This document shows positions 1 to 5,665 of a stretch of 10,055 nucleotides of DNA, in pieces (position 1 is the stretch's first letter; every line of letters starts with the position of its first letter). Both the position numbers and the translations under genes were made by a program. This DNA is from Chlamydiota bacterium. GTDB lineage: Bacteria > Chlamydiota > Chlamydiia > Chlamydiales > Rhabdochlamydiaceae. Where the stretch lies: the NCBI GenBank assembly GCA_027348355.1, contig DAIEPN010000133.1, positions 1-10,055 on the forward strand, read 5' to 3'. The notes under the pieces are model-generated. The model saw only the letters and a program-made list of their open reading frames with translations. It was not told the origin of the DNA and did not search any database.

Positions 1-125
1 TCCATCTCACCAAACGTATTGCTATCGGAAACAAATCCCCTTTTGAGTCCAAAGGCCTTTTCATAAAACTCTATGGTTTTTGTAACATCTTCTACATAGA
101 GAAGTATATACCCTAGCTTCATCAT
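1..125 (-). CDS. VOC/glyoxalase-fold protein, N-terminal fragment (runs off left edge)
   Basis: Only about the first 41 codons are inside the window; the rest lies beyond base 1. The translation begins MMKLGYILLYVEDVTKTIEF and continues YEKAFGLKRGF. This is the first beta-strand, helix and turn typical of the vicinal-oxygen-chelate superfamily (glyoxalase I, bleomycin-resistance and dioxygenase-like proteins). Two adjacent ATG codons (125-123 and 122-120) follow a GGAG at 133-130. The second ATG has the better spacing of 7 bases, so the start could be 122. No His is present at the first metal-ligand position (LGYILL rather than LxHIxL), which points to a non-catalytic or binding-type VOC protein, although the remaining ligands cannot be seen. 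It is divergent from the fosX-like gene, another VOC protein. The exact function cannot be assigned. Confidence 0.8.
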   Translation of the reverse strand, partial: MMKLGYILLYVEDVTKTIEFYEKAFGLKRGFVSDSNTFGEM

Positions 126-212
126 TTTTCTCCGTAAAGTAAAGGTAATGAAAGATAATCCCATGAAGTTTATAACAGTTATCTTAAGACTGTCTATATC
201 TTTAGGAAACGT
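126..212. promoter_or_regulatory. shared divergent intergenic region between two VOC genes
   Basis: This 87-base gap must hold the upstream signals of both divergent genes. Ribosome binding sites are visible on both sides: GGAG at 133-130 for the minus gene and AGGA at 204-207 for the plus gene. A 7-base inverted repeat, AAGATAA (152-158) and TTATCTT (179-185), is separated by 20 bases. It could be an operator but is weak enough to be chance in AT-rich DNA. TATAAC at 171-176 is a possible -10 for the plus gene without a convincing -35. Confidence 0.35.
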
Positions 213-635
213 ATGAAAGCGATCAACCATATCACTCTTCTTTGTAAAAACATAGAAAACTCAGCAGATCTTTTTTGTGATCTTTTTGGAGCGAAAGTTG
301 TGTATTCAAGTGAGATCAAATCATTTTCTCTCTCTAAAGAAAAGTTTATCCTTATCGGTACCCTTTGGATTGCTTTGATGGAAGGAAGTCCAATAGAACG
401 TTCCTACAACCATATCGCCTTTTCCATTGATGAGAAAGATTTGGCTCTATATGAGACTAAAATTAAAACCTGGAAGTTAGATATTTTACCTGGTAGGCCC
501 AGAGACCCAAGAGAAGGAAAATCGATCTATTTTTACGATTTCGATAATCATTTATTCGAGCTACATACAAGCGATCTACAAACTCGTCTAGCCTTTTACC
601 AAGAATCTGAAGGAAGGATAAAAAATACATTTTAG
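213..635 (+). CDS. fosX: FosX-type fosfomycin resistance hydrolase
   Basis: A 140-residue VOC protein. FosX enzymes use Mn2+ and water to open the epoxide of fosfomycin, protecting MurA and cell-wall synthesis; they act in the cytoplasm as dimers. The match to FosX rests on remembered Listeria FosX: FSLSKEKF at 38-45, LWIALMEG at 51-58, the NHIAF strand at 66-70, and the terminal block SIYFYDFDNHLFELH at 104-118. Metal ligands fall at His6, His67 and Glu116. Glu43 aligns with the FosX general base (Glu44 in the characterised enzymes), which separates FosX from the thiol-transferring FosA and FosB groups. Length is normal for the family (about 130-140). The start is supported by AGGA at 204-207, 5 bases before the ATG. 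Its stop overlaps the stop of the convergent dehydrogenase gene by 4 bases. The assignment to FosX is strong; activity on fosfomycin is inferred. Confidence 0.9.
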   Translation: MKAINHITLLCKNIENSADLFCDLFGAKVVYSSEIKSFSLSKEKFILIGTLWIALMEGSPIERSYNHIAFSIDEKDLALYETKIKTWKLDILPGRPRDPREGKSIYFYDFDNHLFELHTSDLQTRLAFYQESEGRIKNTF

Positions 636-1390
636 GTAAGTAAAGAGTGTCCTCCATCAATGGGCAGAGTAATCCCATTAATATGTCCTGCATAAGAAGA
701 GCAAAGCCAAAGAGCTGCATTGGCAATGTCTCTTGGCAAAGCAATCTTCTGTAAAGGATTTTTGTTTTTAACAAGATTAGCAAGATCTTGCGTATAGATA
801 CGCTCTAGCATAGGAGTTACTACAGTCCCTGGATTGATCGCATTAACGCGTATCTTCCTATCTCCATATTCAACAGCTGCTACATGTGTGAGCGCATCAA
901 CACCCGCTTTACTTGCCGCATAGATTGCTGTTCTTGGCATTCCATTTTTAGAAATGATCGAAGAGGTGTTGACAATTGCGCCCCCTCCGTTTTTTATGAT
1001 CGCAGGGATCTCATGTTTCAAACAAAGCCACAACCCTTTCAAATTGATGCCCATCGTAGAATCCCAATCCTTTTCTTCTAGATCAATAAGTGGGGCTAAA
1101 ACTCCTTCCACCCCAGCGTTATTAAAACATAAGTCGAGCTTCCCAAACTTTTTTACTGTAGCTGTAATGAGCTGTTTCACTGATTCTTCTTTCGCAACAT
1201 CTGTTTTTATAAAAACAGCTTCTCCCTTTTTCGAAAGAATTTCATCTATAAGCAGAGATCCTTCTTTCTCGCTCCGACCTGCAGCAACTACCTTGATTCC
1301 CTGTTCAGCAAAAAGGATCGCAGCCTCTTTTCCTATTCCGAAAGTGGCTCCGGTGATAATAGCTACTTTCCCTTTCATTTCTTCCATCAT
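632..1390 (-). CDS. short-chain dehydrogenase/reductase (classical SDR)
   Basis: A 252-residue classical SDR starting MMEEMKGKVAIITGA. Rossmann motif TGATFGIG lies at 13-20 and NNAG at 90-93. The catalytic tetrad is Asn116, Ser144, Tyr157 and Lys161 (YAASK), and the C-terminus has the usual IDGGHS. The second beta-strand ends VAAGRS with Arg39 and no Asp, which favours NADP(H) over NAD(H). The substrate cannot be told; relatives include 3-oxoacyl-ACP reductases, glucose dehydrogenases and levodione reductase-like enzymes. The start at 1390 is preferred over an upstream in-frame ATG at 1453 because the family begins a few residues before the first strand. In addition, ATG 1390-1388 overlaps the TGA of the preceding esterase gene (ATGA), with AGAGAG just upstream, so translation is probably coupled. 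Its stop overlaps that of the convergent fosX by 4 bases. Confidence 0.9.
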   Translation of the reverse strand: MMEEMKGKVAIITGATFGIGKEAAILFAEQGIKVVAAGRSEKEGSLLIDEILSKKGEAVFIKTDVAKEESVKQLITATVKKFGKLDLCFNNAGVEGVLAPLIDLEEKDWDSTMGINLKGLWLCLKHEIPAIIKNGGGAIVNTSSIISKNGMPRTAIYAASKAGVDALTHVAAVEYGDRKIRVNAINPGTVVTPMLERIYTQDLANLVKNKNPLQKIALPRDIANAALWLCSSYAGHINGITLPIDGGHSLLT

Positions 1391-2664
1391 AAAAGACTCT
1401 CTTCTTTTTGGAGGAGATAGCTCACGCCTTTCGCAAATGTCGATTCCCAACAAAAATAATCATGTCCTCCTGCAAAGGGCTCATAACTTACTTCATACCC
1501 CTTAGAAAGCAGAACATCTTTAAAAGCTTCGCAAACTTCCAAGAAATTCATCCCATTTTGAAAAGTTTTTGCTGTCTCAAGACAGCCTGCTTCGAGATAA
1601 AATTTCACATTTTGGCATGATCTTTCTGCAAATTGGGTAATAAGCCAATTTTTCTCCTGATTCACAGACCACCAAAGAGAAGGAGATTGCGCTAAAACGT
1701 TTCCAAAAATTTCTGGATAGGAAAGGGCTACAAAGGAAGCCGCAAGGCCTCCCATGCTACATCCTGCAATGATCGTTTTGGCTCGGTTTGTCGTAACTCG
1801 CCATCTTTGTTGTACCCAAGGAATGAGCTCTTTCGCAATAAAGTCTGTAAATTTTGTATTGCAAGCCAAATCTCTCATACGCGTGACAGAATTAGGCTCT
1901 GGATTACAGACCATGATAGCCACAACTGGAGGCATCTCTCCTTGAGTAATGAGATAATCAAGCATCTCTTTTCCATGCATCTTCTCTTTAAATGCAAAAC
2001 CATCAAAAGTAACAAGTAAATGATAAGGTTCTTCTCGATTTGGGTTATATCCTGGAGGACAATAGACATATACATCTCTTCCCTCTTCTAAAAGACGGCT
2101 CGGAATATGTTTCATTTGGAGAGTACTTGTATAGGTAGTCGGAAGTACTTGCTTCCATGGATCATTTGGTGCATCTGGAAGCGTAAGCATAGATAGGGTC
2201 TGTTCATATCCTAGCAAACTTAATGAACTCGGAATGCTATATGTTTCAGAATAATTATAAGGGTCTAGGACAAAATTGAATGGAAAAGTGGCCCCTGCCA
2301 AATCTTCGAAACGATAGTCGCAGATACGGACCAGTGGATCATCTATAGAAATGTTATAGGCTGTACGTAAGCCCTTTGGCATCACAAAAGATCTATACCA
2401 TACATCCGTCCCGGGAATGTGCTCCATCTGGTTATTTTGGGGATCATAGCTTACTAAACCATAATTTGTGACGACCACATTCCTATGTTCTCCCGTAGCT
2501 TTCCAAATAAAGGTGACCAAATAATGAGAAGATCCATCTATCGGTTCGATAAGAGGTGTTCCCTCCTTCCTAACCTCTTGCCAGAATCTACTTAAGAGTT
2601 CTTCCAAATTTTTACTCTGAATATCCTCAAGAAGACGCTCAATCTTTTCGCTCATCATTTTCAT
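1387..2664 (-). CDS. Fes-like (enterochelin esterase family) alpha/beta hydrolase
   Basis: A 425-residue protein with the two-domain layout of enterochelin esterase Fes: an N-terminal beta-sandwich domain at about 45-165 (SHYLVTFIWKA, then WYRSFVMP), and an esterase D-type alpha/beta hydrolase domain from about 195. The nucleophile elbow is GCSMGG with Ser303, the oxyanion strand is LLVTFDG near 216-222, and the catalytic His is His401 in FAGGHDYFCWE, the typical Fes ending. Fes cleaves ferric-siderophore trilactones in the cytoplasm; here there is no signal peptide, so it is probably cytoplasmic. The start at 2664 is chosen because AGAGAGAGA lies 5 bases upstream; a further in-frame ATG at 2703 would only add a poorly conserved 13 residues. 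No siderophore synthesis or transport gene is next to it, so the natural ester substrate is open. It is the first gene of an apparent two-gene operon with the SDR. Confidence 0.85.
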   Translation of the reverse strand: MKMMSEKIERLLEDIQSKNLEELLSRFWQEVRKEGTPLIEPIDGSSHYLVTFIWKATGEHRNVVVTNYGLVSYDPQNNQMEHIPGTDVWYRSFVMPKGLRTAYNISIDDPLVRICDYRFEDLAGATFPFNFVLDPYNYSETYSIPSSLSLLGYEQTLSMLTLPDAPNDPWKQVLPTTYTSTLQMKHIPSRLLEEGRDVYVYCPPGYNPNREEPYHLLVTFDGFAFKEKMHGKEMLDYLITQGEMPPVVAIMVCNPEPNSVTRMRDLACNTKFTDFIAKELIPWVQQRWRVTTNRAKTIIAGCSMGGLAASFVALSYPEIFGNVLAQSPSLWWSVNQEKNWLITQFAERSCQNVKFYLEAGCLETAKTFQNGMNFLEVCEAFKDVLLSKGYEVSYEPFAGGHDYFCWESTFAKGVSYLLQKEESLL

Positions 2665-2764
2665 GCAAATCTCTCTCTGTAAAAAATTGAAAACAAAAAT
2701 CAATTGTAAAAGATCAATTTATAAAAAGAAAAGATGAAACCTAGAGATGTACTTAAAGCTTTTC
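2665..2764 (-). promoter_or_regulatory. intergenic region upstream of the esterase-SDR pair
   Basis: This 100-base gap follows the stop of the HEVFGHG protein gene and should contain the promoter of the esterase operon unless transcription reads through. It is AT-rich. A small inverted repeat (AATTG and CAATT arms, 8-base loop) sits near 2702-2719. Several weak -35-like TTGATC and TTTACA hexamers occur, but none is paired with a convincing -10. No terminator with a U-tract is evident for the upstream gene, so read-through is possible. Confidence 0.3.
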
Positions 2765-4042
2765 TTAAAATTTTATACTGACACCACCGAAGATGATAGG
2801 GGCTGCCCGTAAAGCTTGTCCAGGTAAAAATCCCGCTGTTTTAAATCCAGGTTGGAAATAGGTGGAAAAAGCAGATTCAGCGATTTGCTTTTCAATACAC
2901 ACTGACATCGCAACACCGATTCTCTTTTTATGTAAATCATGCTCCGAAGGTGTAGACCCAGAAGTTTCTTGGATCCCCTTCACTCCCCAAAAATCATCAG
3001 AACTTTCTGAAGAAAAATTTGATAATAAACCCTTATCGAAAAGTATGTAAGGTTGTCTCCAAGCATCAAAACGATATCCCAGCTTCCATCCTTTGTAAGA
3101 AAGTAAATGAGGTTGCTCCACTCCAAAACCATAGTAATTGTTATTTGCAAAACTTCCCCACTTTACATAAAAGTAAATAGGGGTTTGGTTTTTAACGAGA
3201 AAGTTTTCTAAAAAATATTCTGGACCAAAAGGAGTCAGACCTAATCGTACAGAAGGAAGATATTTATAATCTCTTATCGGAATCATGGGAATATTCATCG
3301 GCCTTCCATTCACAACAAACTTTCCTTGTGCGTAGTAAGAAAAATAAGTGAATGGATCAAGATAATTGATCAAAACCCTTGCTTTAAGCTGACTTTTAGT
3401 TAGTTTCCCATTTGGATAGGTAGCGTGTAGCAGGTATAGATAACTGTTGATGTCATGACCACTTTCTTCTGGTAAAATAGGAACTTTGTCAATACTTAGA
3501 ACATAATGTGTAATATCTTGCTGGGAAAACGAATAAAGGGCGCTCTCTCTTCCATCTATTTTTCCAGACTCAAGCCATTTAAGCCTCAATCGATTTGCCA
3601 AAATCGCGGTAGCTTCGACTCCCCCGCTACTAATTGTTGATTCTAAACTCGTTGTCATTCGATTTGTGATACTAAAATGAGTTGCAGCCCCATCCCAGGA
3701 AAAAGAATAGCCTTTTACTTTAGCATACTCAGTTCCTAAATCACGTATCCGATACCCATGTCCAAAAACCTCATGCTGCACAATCGCTAGATATACATTC
3801 GTAACATCCCAAGCAAGTATCTCGAAAAAACGACCAAAACCATCCTTTACTGACCTTCTAGTAGGGGGTCTTCCAACTAATTTATCCACACCTACAACCA
3901 ACCCATGTTGGAATGTGATGATATCTTCAGCTCCACTATAAGCCGAAAAATTGATATCACCTATAACTTGATATTCTGGGTCTGCAGAAAGAGAGGAGAA
4001 AAGAAACAAACTAGAAAGGAAGAAAATCTGCTTTTTTTTCAT
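2765..4042 (-). CDS. exported, probably envelope-associated protein with HEVFGHG motif; function unknown
   Basis: A 425-residue protein of a family I do not recognise. It begins with a clear Sec signal peptide: MKKKQ, a hydrophobic stretch IFFLSSLFLFSS, then a cleavage site SLSA before DPEY, giving a mature start near residue 21. Residues 88-96 read VQHEVFGHG. This resembles the HExxGH metal-site motifs of some membrane metalloproteases, but it is not the canonical HExxH spacing (His90, Glu91, His95). A possible further acidic ligand is Glu143 in SSGGVEA. The second half (about 255-425) is rich in aromatic beta-strand-like segments (PIYFYVKWG, NNYYGFGVEQ, WKLGYRFDAW) and ends VSIKF with a terminal Phe, as in outer-membrane beta-barrels. 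It lies downstream of a broken barrel gene and behind a long hairpin. No good Shine-Dalgarno precedes the ATG. The metal-binding and barrel ideas are inference. Confidence 0.75.
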   Translation of the reverse strand: MKKKQIFFLSSLFLFSSLSADPEYQVIGDINFSAYSGAEDIITFQHGLVVGVDKLVGRPPTRRSVKDGFGRFFEILAWDVTNVYLAIVQHEVFGHGYRIRDLGTEYAKVKGYSFSWDGAATHFSITNRMTTSLESTISSGGVEATAILANRLRLKWLESGKIDGRESALYSFSQQDITHYVLSIDKVPILPEESGHDINSYLYLLHATYPNGKLTKSQLKARVLINYLDPFTYFSYYAQGKFVVNGRPMNIPMIPIRDYKYLPSVRLGLTPFGPEYFLENFLVKNQTPIYFYVKWGSFANNNYYGFGVEQPHLLSYKGWKLGYRFDAWRQPYILFDKGLLSNFSSESSDDFWGVKGIQETSGSTPSEHDLHKKRIGVAMSVCIEKQIAESAFSTYFQPGFKTAGFLPGQALRAAPIIFGGVSIKF

Positions 4043-4047
4043 GATTT

Positions 4048-4944
4048 TTAGTCTAGTAAACTACAGAGAAAACAGTTTATTTTCTTCTGTAGTTTACAGC
4101 AATTACAAACATTCTTTGAGAGTAGGGAGCCTTTACACTTTATAAGAGTATTTTCAGCCCACAAAAACTCATGAGCTGCAAAAGAAATTCTCCATTCATT
4201 ATCTTCTGCATCTAACGAAATTCCATTTGGATCTCGAATATATCTTGGCCCTTTGAACCTTCCTGAGTCCAACCAATCATACCCTGTAGATAGGACCCAT
4301 CGATCATTATATCTATATTCAAGACCTGCTAGTGCTTGATAAGTAAAACGATACCGGATTGAATATTGATTTTCTGATCCGAATCCTGGAGAAGGGTCTA
4401 AAGTAGGATCTGTCGGAGGAAGATCTGTTGAGCGAAAATTAAACACTTTTAACTGGCTGGTTCCAATCCCGATTCCAAGAATTGGATAAAGGCTTCCAGC
4501 CTTTTCTCCTAGCTTCCAATGCGTTTGGTCAAATCCAAGTCCATTTAAATAGAATGTAAGCATAAGACTTGTTACATCTAAATCAAACCTTCTTGTTTTA
4601 TTTCCTAAATTTCCAGTTGCAGGAGATGAGGATGGAGTAGTTTGAAATTTGCTGTACTTAAAGTTTGGACGATAAGAAGAAATCAAATCTGTCGCAAGTA
4701 GAGGATAGAATTCATATCCTATCCAACCACCTATAATCGGTCTTGTCCTTAATAAGGAGCATACACACGAGCTTTTTGTACAAAGAAAGCTCCTGCTGCC
4801 AACTTAAGATAAACCATGCCCTTATTTTTTGGTATCATTAGGTTCGGCAAATGTCTTAGCAACTGATTTCTTATTCGTAGGTTGATCAGCTAGTATAGAC
4901 ACACTTGTTAAGAAACAAGCAGCAAAAAGCATTTTCGATATCAT
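4048..4944 (-). pseudogene. frameshifted outer-membrane beta-barrel protein gene
   Basis: The gene starts well at ATG 4944-4942, with GGAGAGG at 4954-4948. The first 40 codons encode a signal peptide (MISKMLFAACFLTSVSILA, cleavage before DQP) and stop at 4824-4822, right after a run of six A. Dropping one A restores reading as NKGMVYLKLAAGAFFVQKA and then VYAPY, a typical first barrel strand, until a stop at 4751-4749. Adding one base near 4750 returns to the first frame, which continues PIIGGWIGYEFYPLLATDL and stays open to 4048. Alternating strands follow (YSIRYRFTYQALAGLEYRY, WVLSTGYDWL, EWRISFAAHEF). The end looks frameshifted again at a T5 run near 4165: in the other frame the protein would finish GLKILL with a stop at 4142-4140. 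The intact product would be about 265 residues. Three indels suggest a pseudogene; sequencing error in homopolymers is the alternative. An open part exists from TTG 4686 (212 codons), but that is not a plausible start. Confidence 0.7.
4056..4097. repeat. long stem-loop between barrel pseudogene and downstream gene
   Basis: Perfect 12-base arms GTAAACTACAGA (4056-4067) and TCTGTAGTTTAC (4086-4097) continue inward as GAAAA (4068-4072) pairing with TTTTC (4080-4084) around a one-base bulge at 4085. The loop is 7 bases. On the minus strand it ends 13 bases before the start codon at 4042. No U-tract follows on either strand, so a standard intrinsic terminator is unlikely. It could be an mRNA processing or stability element, a translation-control hairpin for the downstream gene, or a protein-binding site. 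Confidence 0.75.
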
Positions 4945-4974
4945 AATCCTCTCCAACAGTTATTGTAGAAGAAC

Positions 4975-5004
4975 ATAATAGAAAAATTTTCAACTCGCAT
5001 GCAA
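4975..5004 (-). promoter_or_regulatory. predicted sigma-70 promoter of the barrel gene
   Basis: On the minus strand, TTGCAT (5004-4999) and TATTAT (4980-4975) are separated by 18 bases. TATTAT matches the -10 consensus at 5 of 6 positions and TTGCAT the -35 at 4 of 6. Transcription would start near 4968, giving a leader of about 25 bases that contains the GGAGAGG site. It lies between the terminator hairpin of the preceding gene and the barrel gene start, where a promoter is expected. Confidence 0.5.
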
Positions 5005-5029
5005 GCGCAAACCCAGCACAGTAAATGAA

Positions 5030-5068
5030 ATCGAAAACAACCCTTTCTGAAAAGGTGTTATTTTCGAT
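5030..5068 (-). terminator. hairpin terminator downstream of the 105-residue protein gene
   Basis: On the minus strand the left arm 5068-5051 (beginning ATCGAAAATAAC and ending CCTTT) pairs with the right arm 5046-5030 (AAAGG through TTTTCGAT). There is one bulged A and one G-U pair, and the loop is the tetranucleotide TCAG. The stem is about 17 base pairs. The right arm and following bases are T-rich (TTGTTTTCGATTTCATTT), as expected for rho-independent termination, and it lies about 20 bases after the stop at 5089. It separates that gene from the barrel gene promoter. Confidence 0.65.
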
Positions 5069-5088
5069 TTTCGAAAGTTTTTAAAACC

Positions 5089-5406
5089 TTATGCAACTTT
5101 CTTTGCTTTTTCCGCGTAGATAGAGCGAACTTTACAAAACTCTCGATTAGGCTTTCTTTCACAAAATTCCATGAGTTCTTTTTCTTTAGAATCCCATACA
5201 GACTGAAATTTTTTAGCCTCTTCTAAGCTGTTCCAAAAACCAATCCCTAAGACCTGGCAAGAATCAACTTCGTTTTGTAACAATTCAAGGCCATGGCATC
5301 CATAGGTCTGAGCTTTCTTAAAAAGCTCATTTTCTAAAAACTTCATCCCTTTCTCTTCCATACCCTTCTTAAAATGGTAATGCACAAATGCACGATATTT
5401 TGACAT
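5089..5406 (-). CDS. small cytoplasmic protein, possibly ABM-like alpha/beta-barrel; function unknown
   Basis: A 105-residue protein without signal peptide or membrane segment. It begins MSKYRAFVHYHFKKGMEEKG and continues with a helix (MKFLENELFKKAQTYG), a strand (GLELLQNE), another strand (CQVLGIGFWNSLEEAKKFQ) and a Lys-rich end. Strand-helix-strand-strand-helix order with a phrase such as WNSLEEAKKFQ resembles dimeric ferredoxin-like proteins of the ABM/NIPSNAP/EthD kind. I infer that from pattern only; no catalytic residue can be named. The start is secure: a very purine-rich GGGGAGGGG at 5417-5409 sits just before the ATG, pointing to strong translation. The gene is monocistronic, with AT-rich promoter DNA upstream and a hairpin terminator downstream. 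Confidence 0.75.
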   Translation of the reverse strand: MSKYRAFVHYHFKKGMEEKGMKFLENELFKKAQTYGCHGLELLQNEVDSCQVLGIGFWNSLEEAKKFQSVWDSKEKELMEFCERKPNREFCKVRSIYAEKAKKVA

Positions 5407-5665
5407 ATCCCCTCCCCTTTATTTGCTAACGTCCATCAAACTTAATTATTAATTAATTATTATATTTTATCAATTAATTTAGATTAAAATAACTAATAAA
5501 TTAAATAATAAGCGTTTAAAAGAAAAATGCAGTATAAAATAATTACACTTCATTTCAGGAAAAGAAAGCGCGAGATCTTAATGTAATCTTTGCAAAGTCA
5601 AGAGCTCCAAACCCGTATAAATTGTATTAATTCCCTCCTCATGATAAGTAGAAAACCATACAACA
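5407..5665. other. AT-rich divergent intergenic region
   Basis: This 259-base gap separates the minus-strand small gene from the plus-strand bicupin gene. Bases 5440-5520 are almost pure A/T, with repeated TTAATTA words, and would be easily melted or bent. On the plus side TATAAA at 5616-5621 may be a -10 for the bicupin gene; the nearest -35-like TTGCAA (5590-5595) is 20 bases away, which is too far for a good promoter. No convincing gene or RNA structure is seen; short reading frames on the minus strand around 5578-5804 overlap the bicupin gene and look like shadows. Confidence 0.5.
5445..5473 (-). promoter_or_regulatory. predicted promoter of the 105-residue protein gene
   Basis: On the minus strand TTGATA (5473-5468) is followed after 17 bases by AATAAT (5450-5445), each 5 of 6 to consensus. 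The transcript would start near 5438, about 30 bases before the ATG. A perfect TATAAT also occurs at 5464-5459 but has a poor -35. The whole region is so AT-rich that chance matches are likely. Confidence 0.4.

Noticed and set aside
954..1505. Open plus-strand frame of 183 codons opposite the SDR gene
   Set aside because: It is antisense to a dehydrogenase with all catalytic motifs, has no RBS and reads as low-complexity Ser/Pro/Phe-rich protein typical of a shadow.
3031..3080. HEVFGHG protein as a classical HExxH zinc protease
   Set aside because: The spacing is His-Glu-x-x-Gly-His, one residue longer than HExxH (the motif itself is encoded near 3756-3776), so a standard gluzincin or metzincin call is not supported.
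4822..4944. Stand-alone 40-residue secreted peptide gene
   Set aside because: Although it has an RBS and signal peptide, the frame resumes as barrel sequence after a one-base change, so it is better explained as the 5' end of a frameshifted gene.
5440..5520. Replication origin or attachment site in the AT-rich gap
   Set aside because: No DnaA boxes, direct repeats or integrase gene are seen; AT-richness alone is ordinary for a divergent promoter region.
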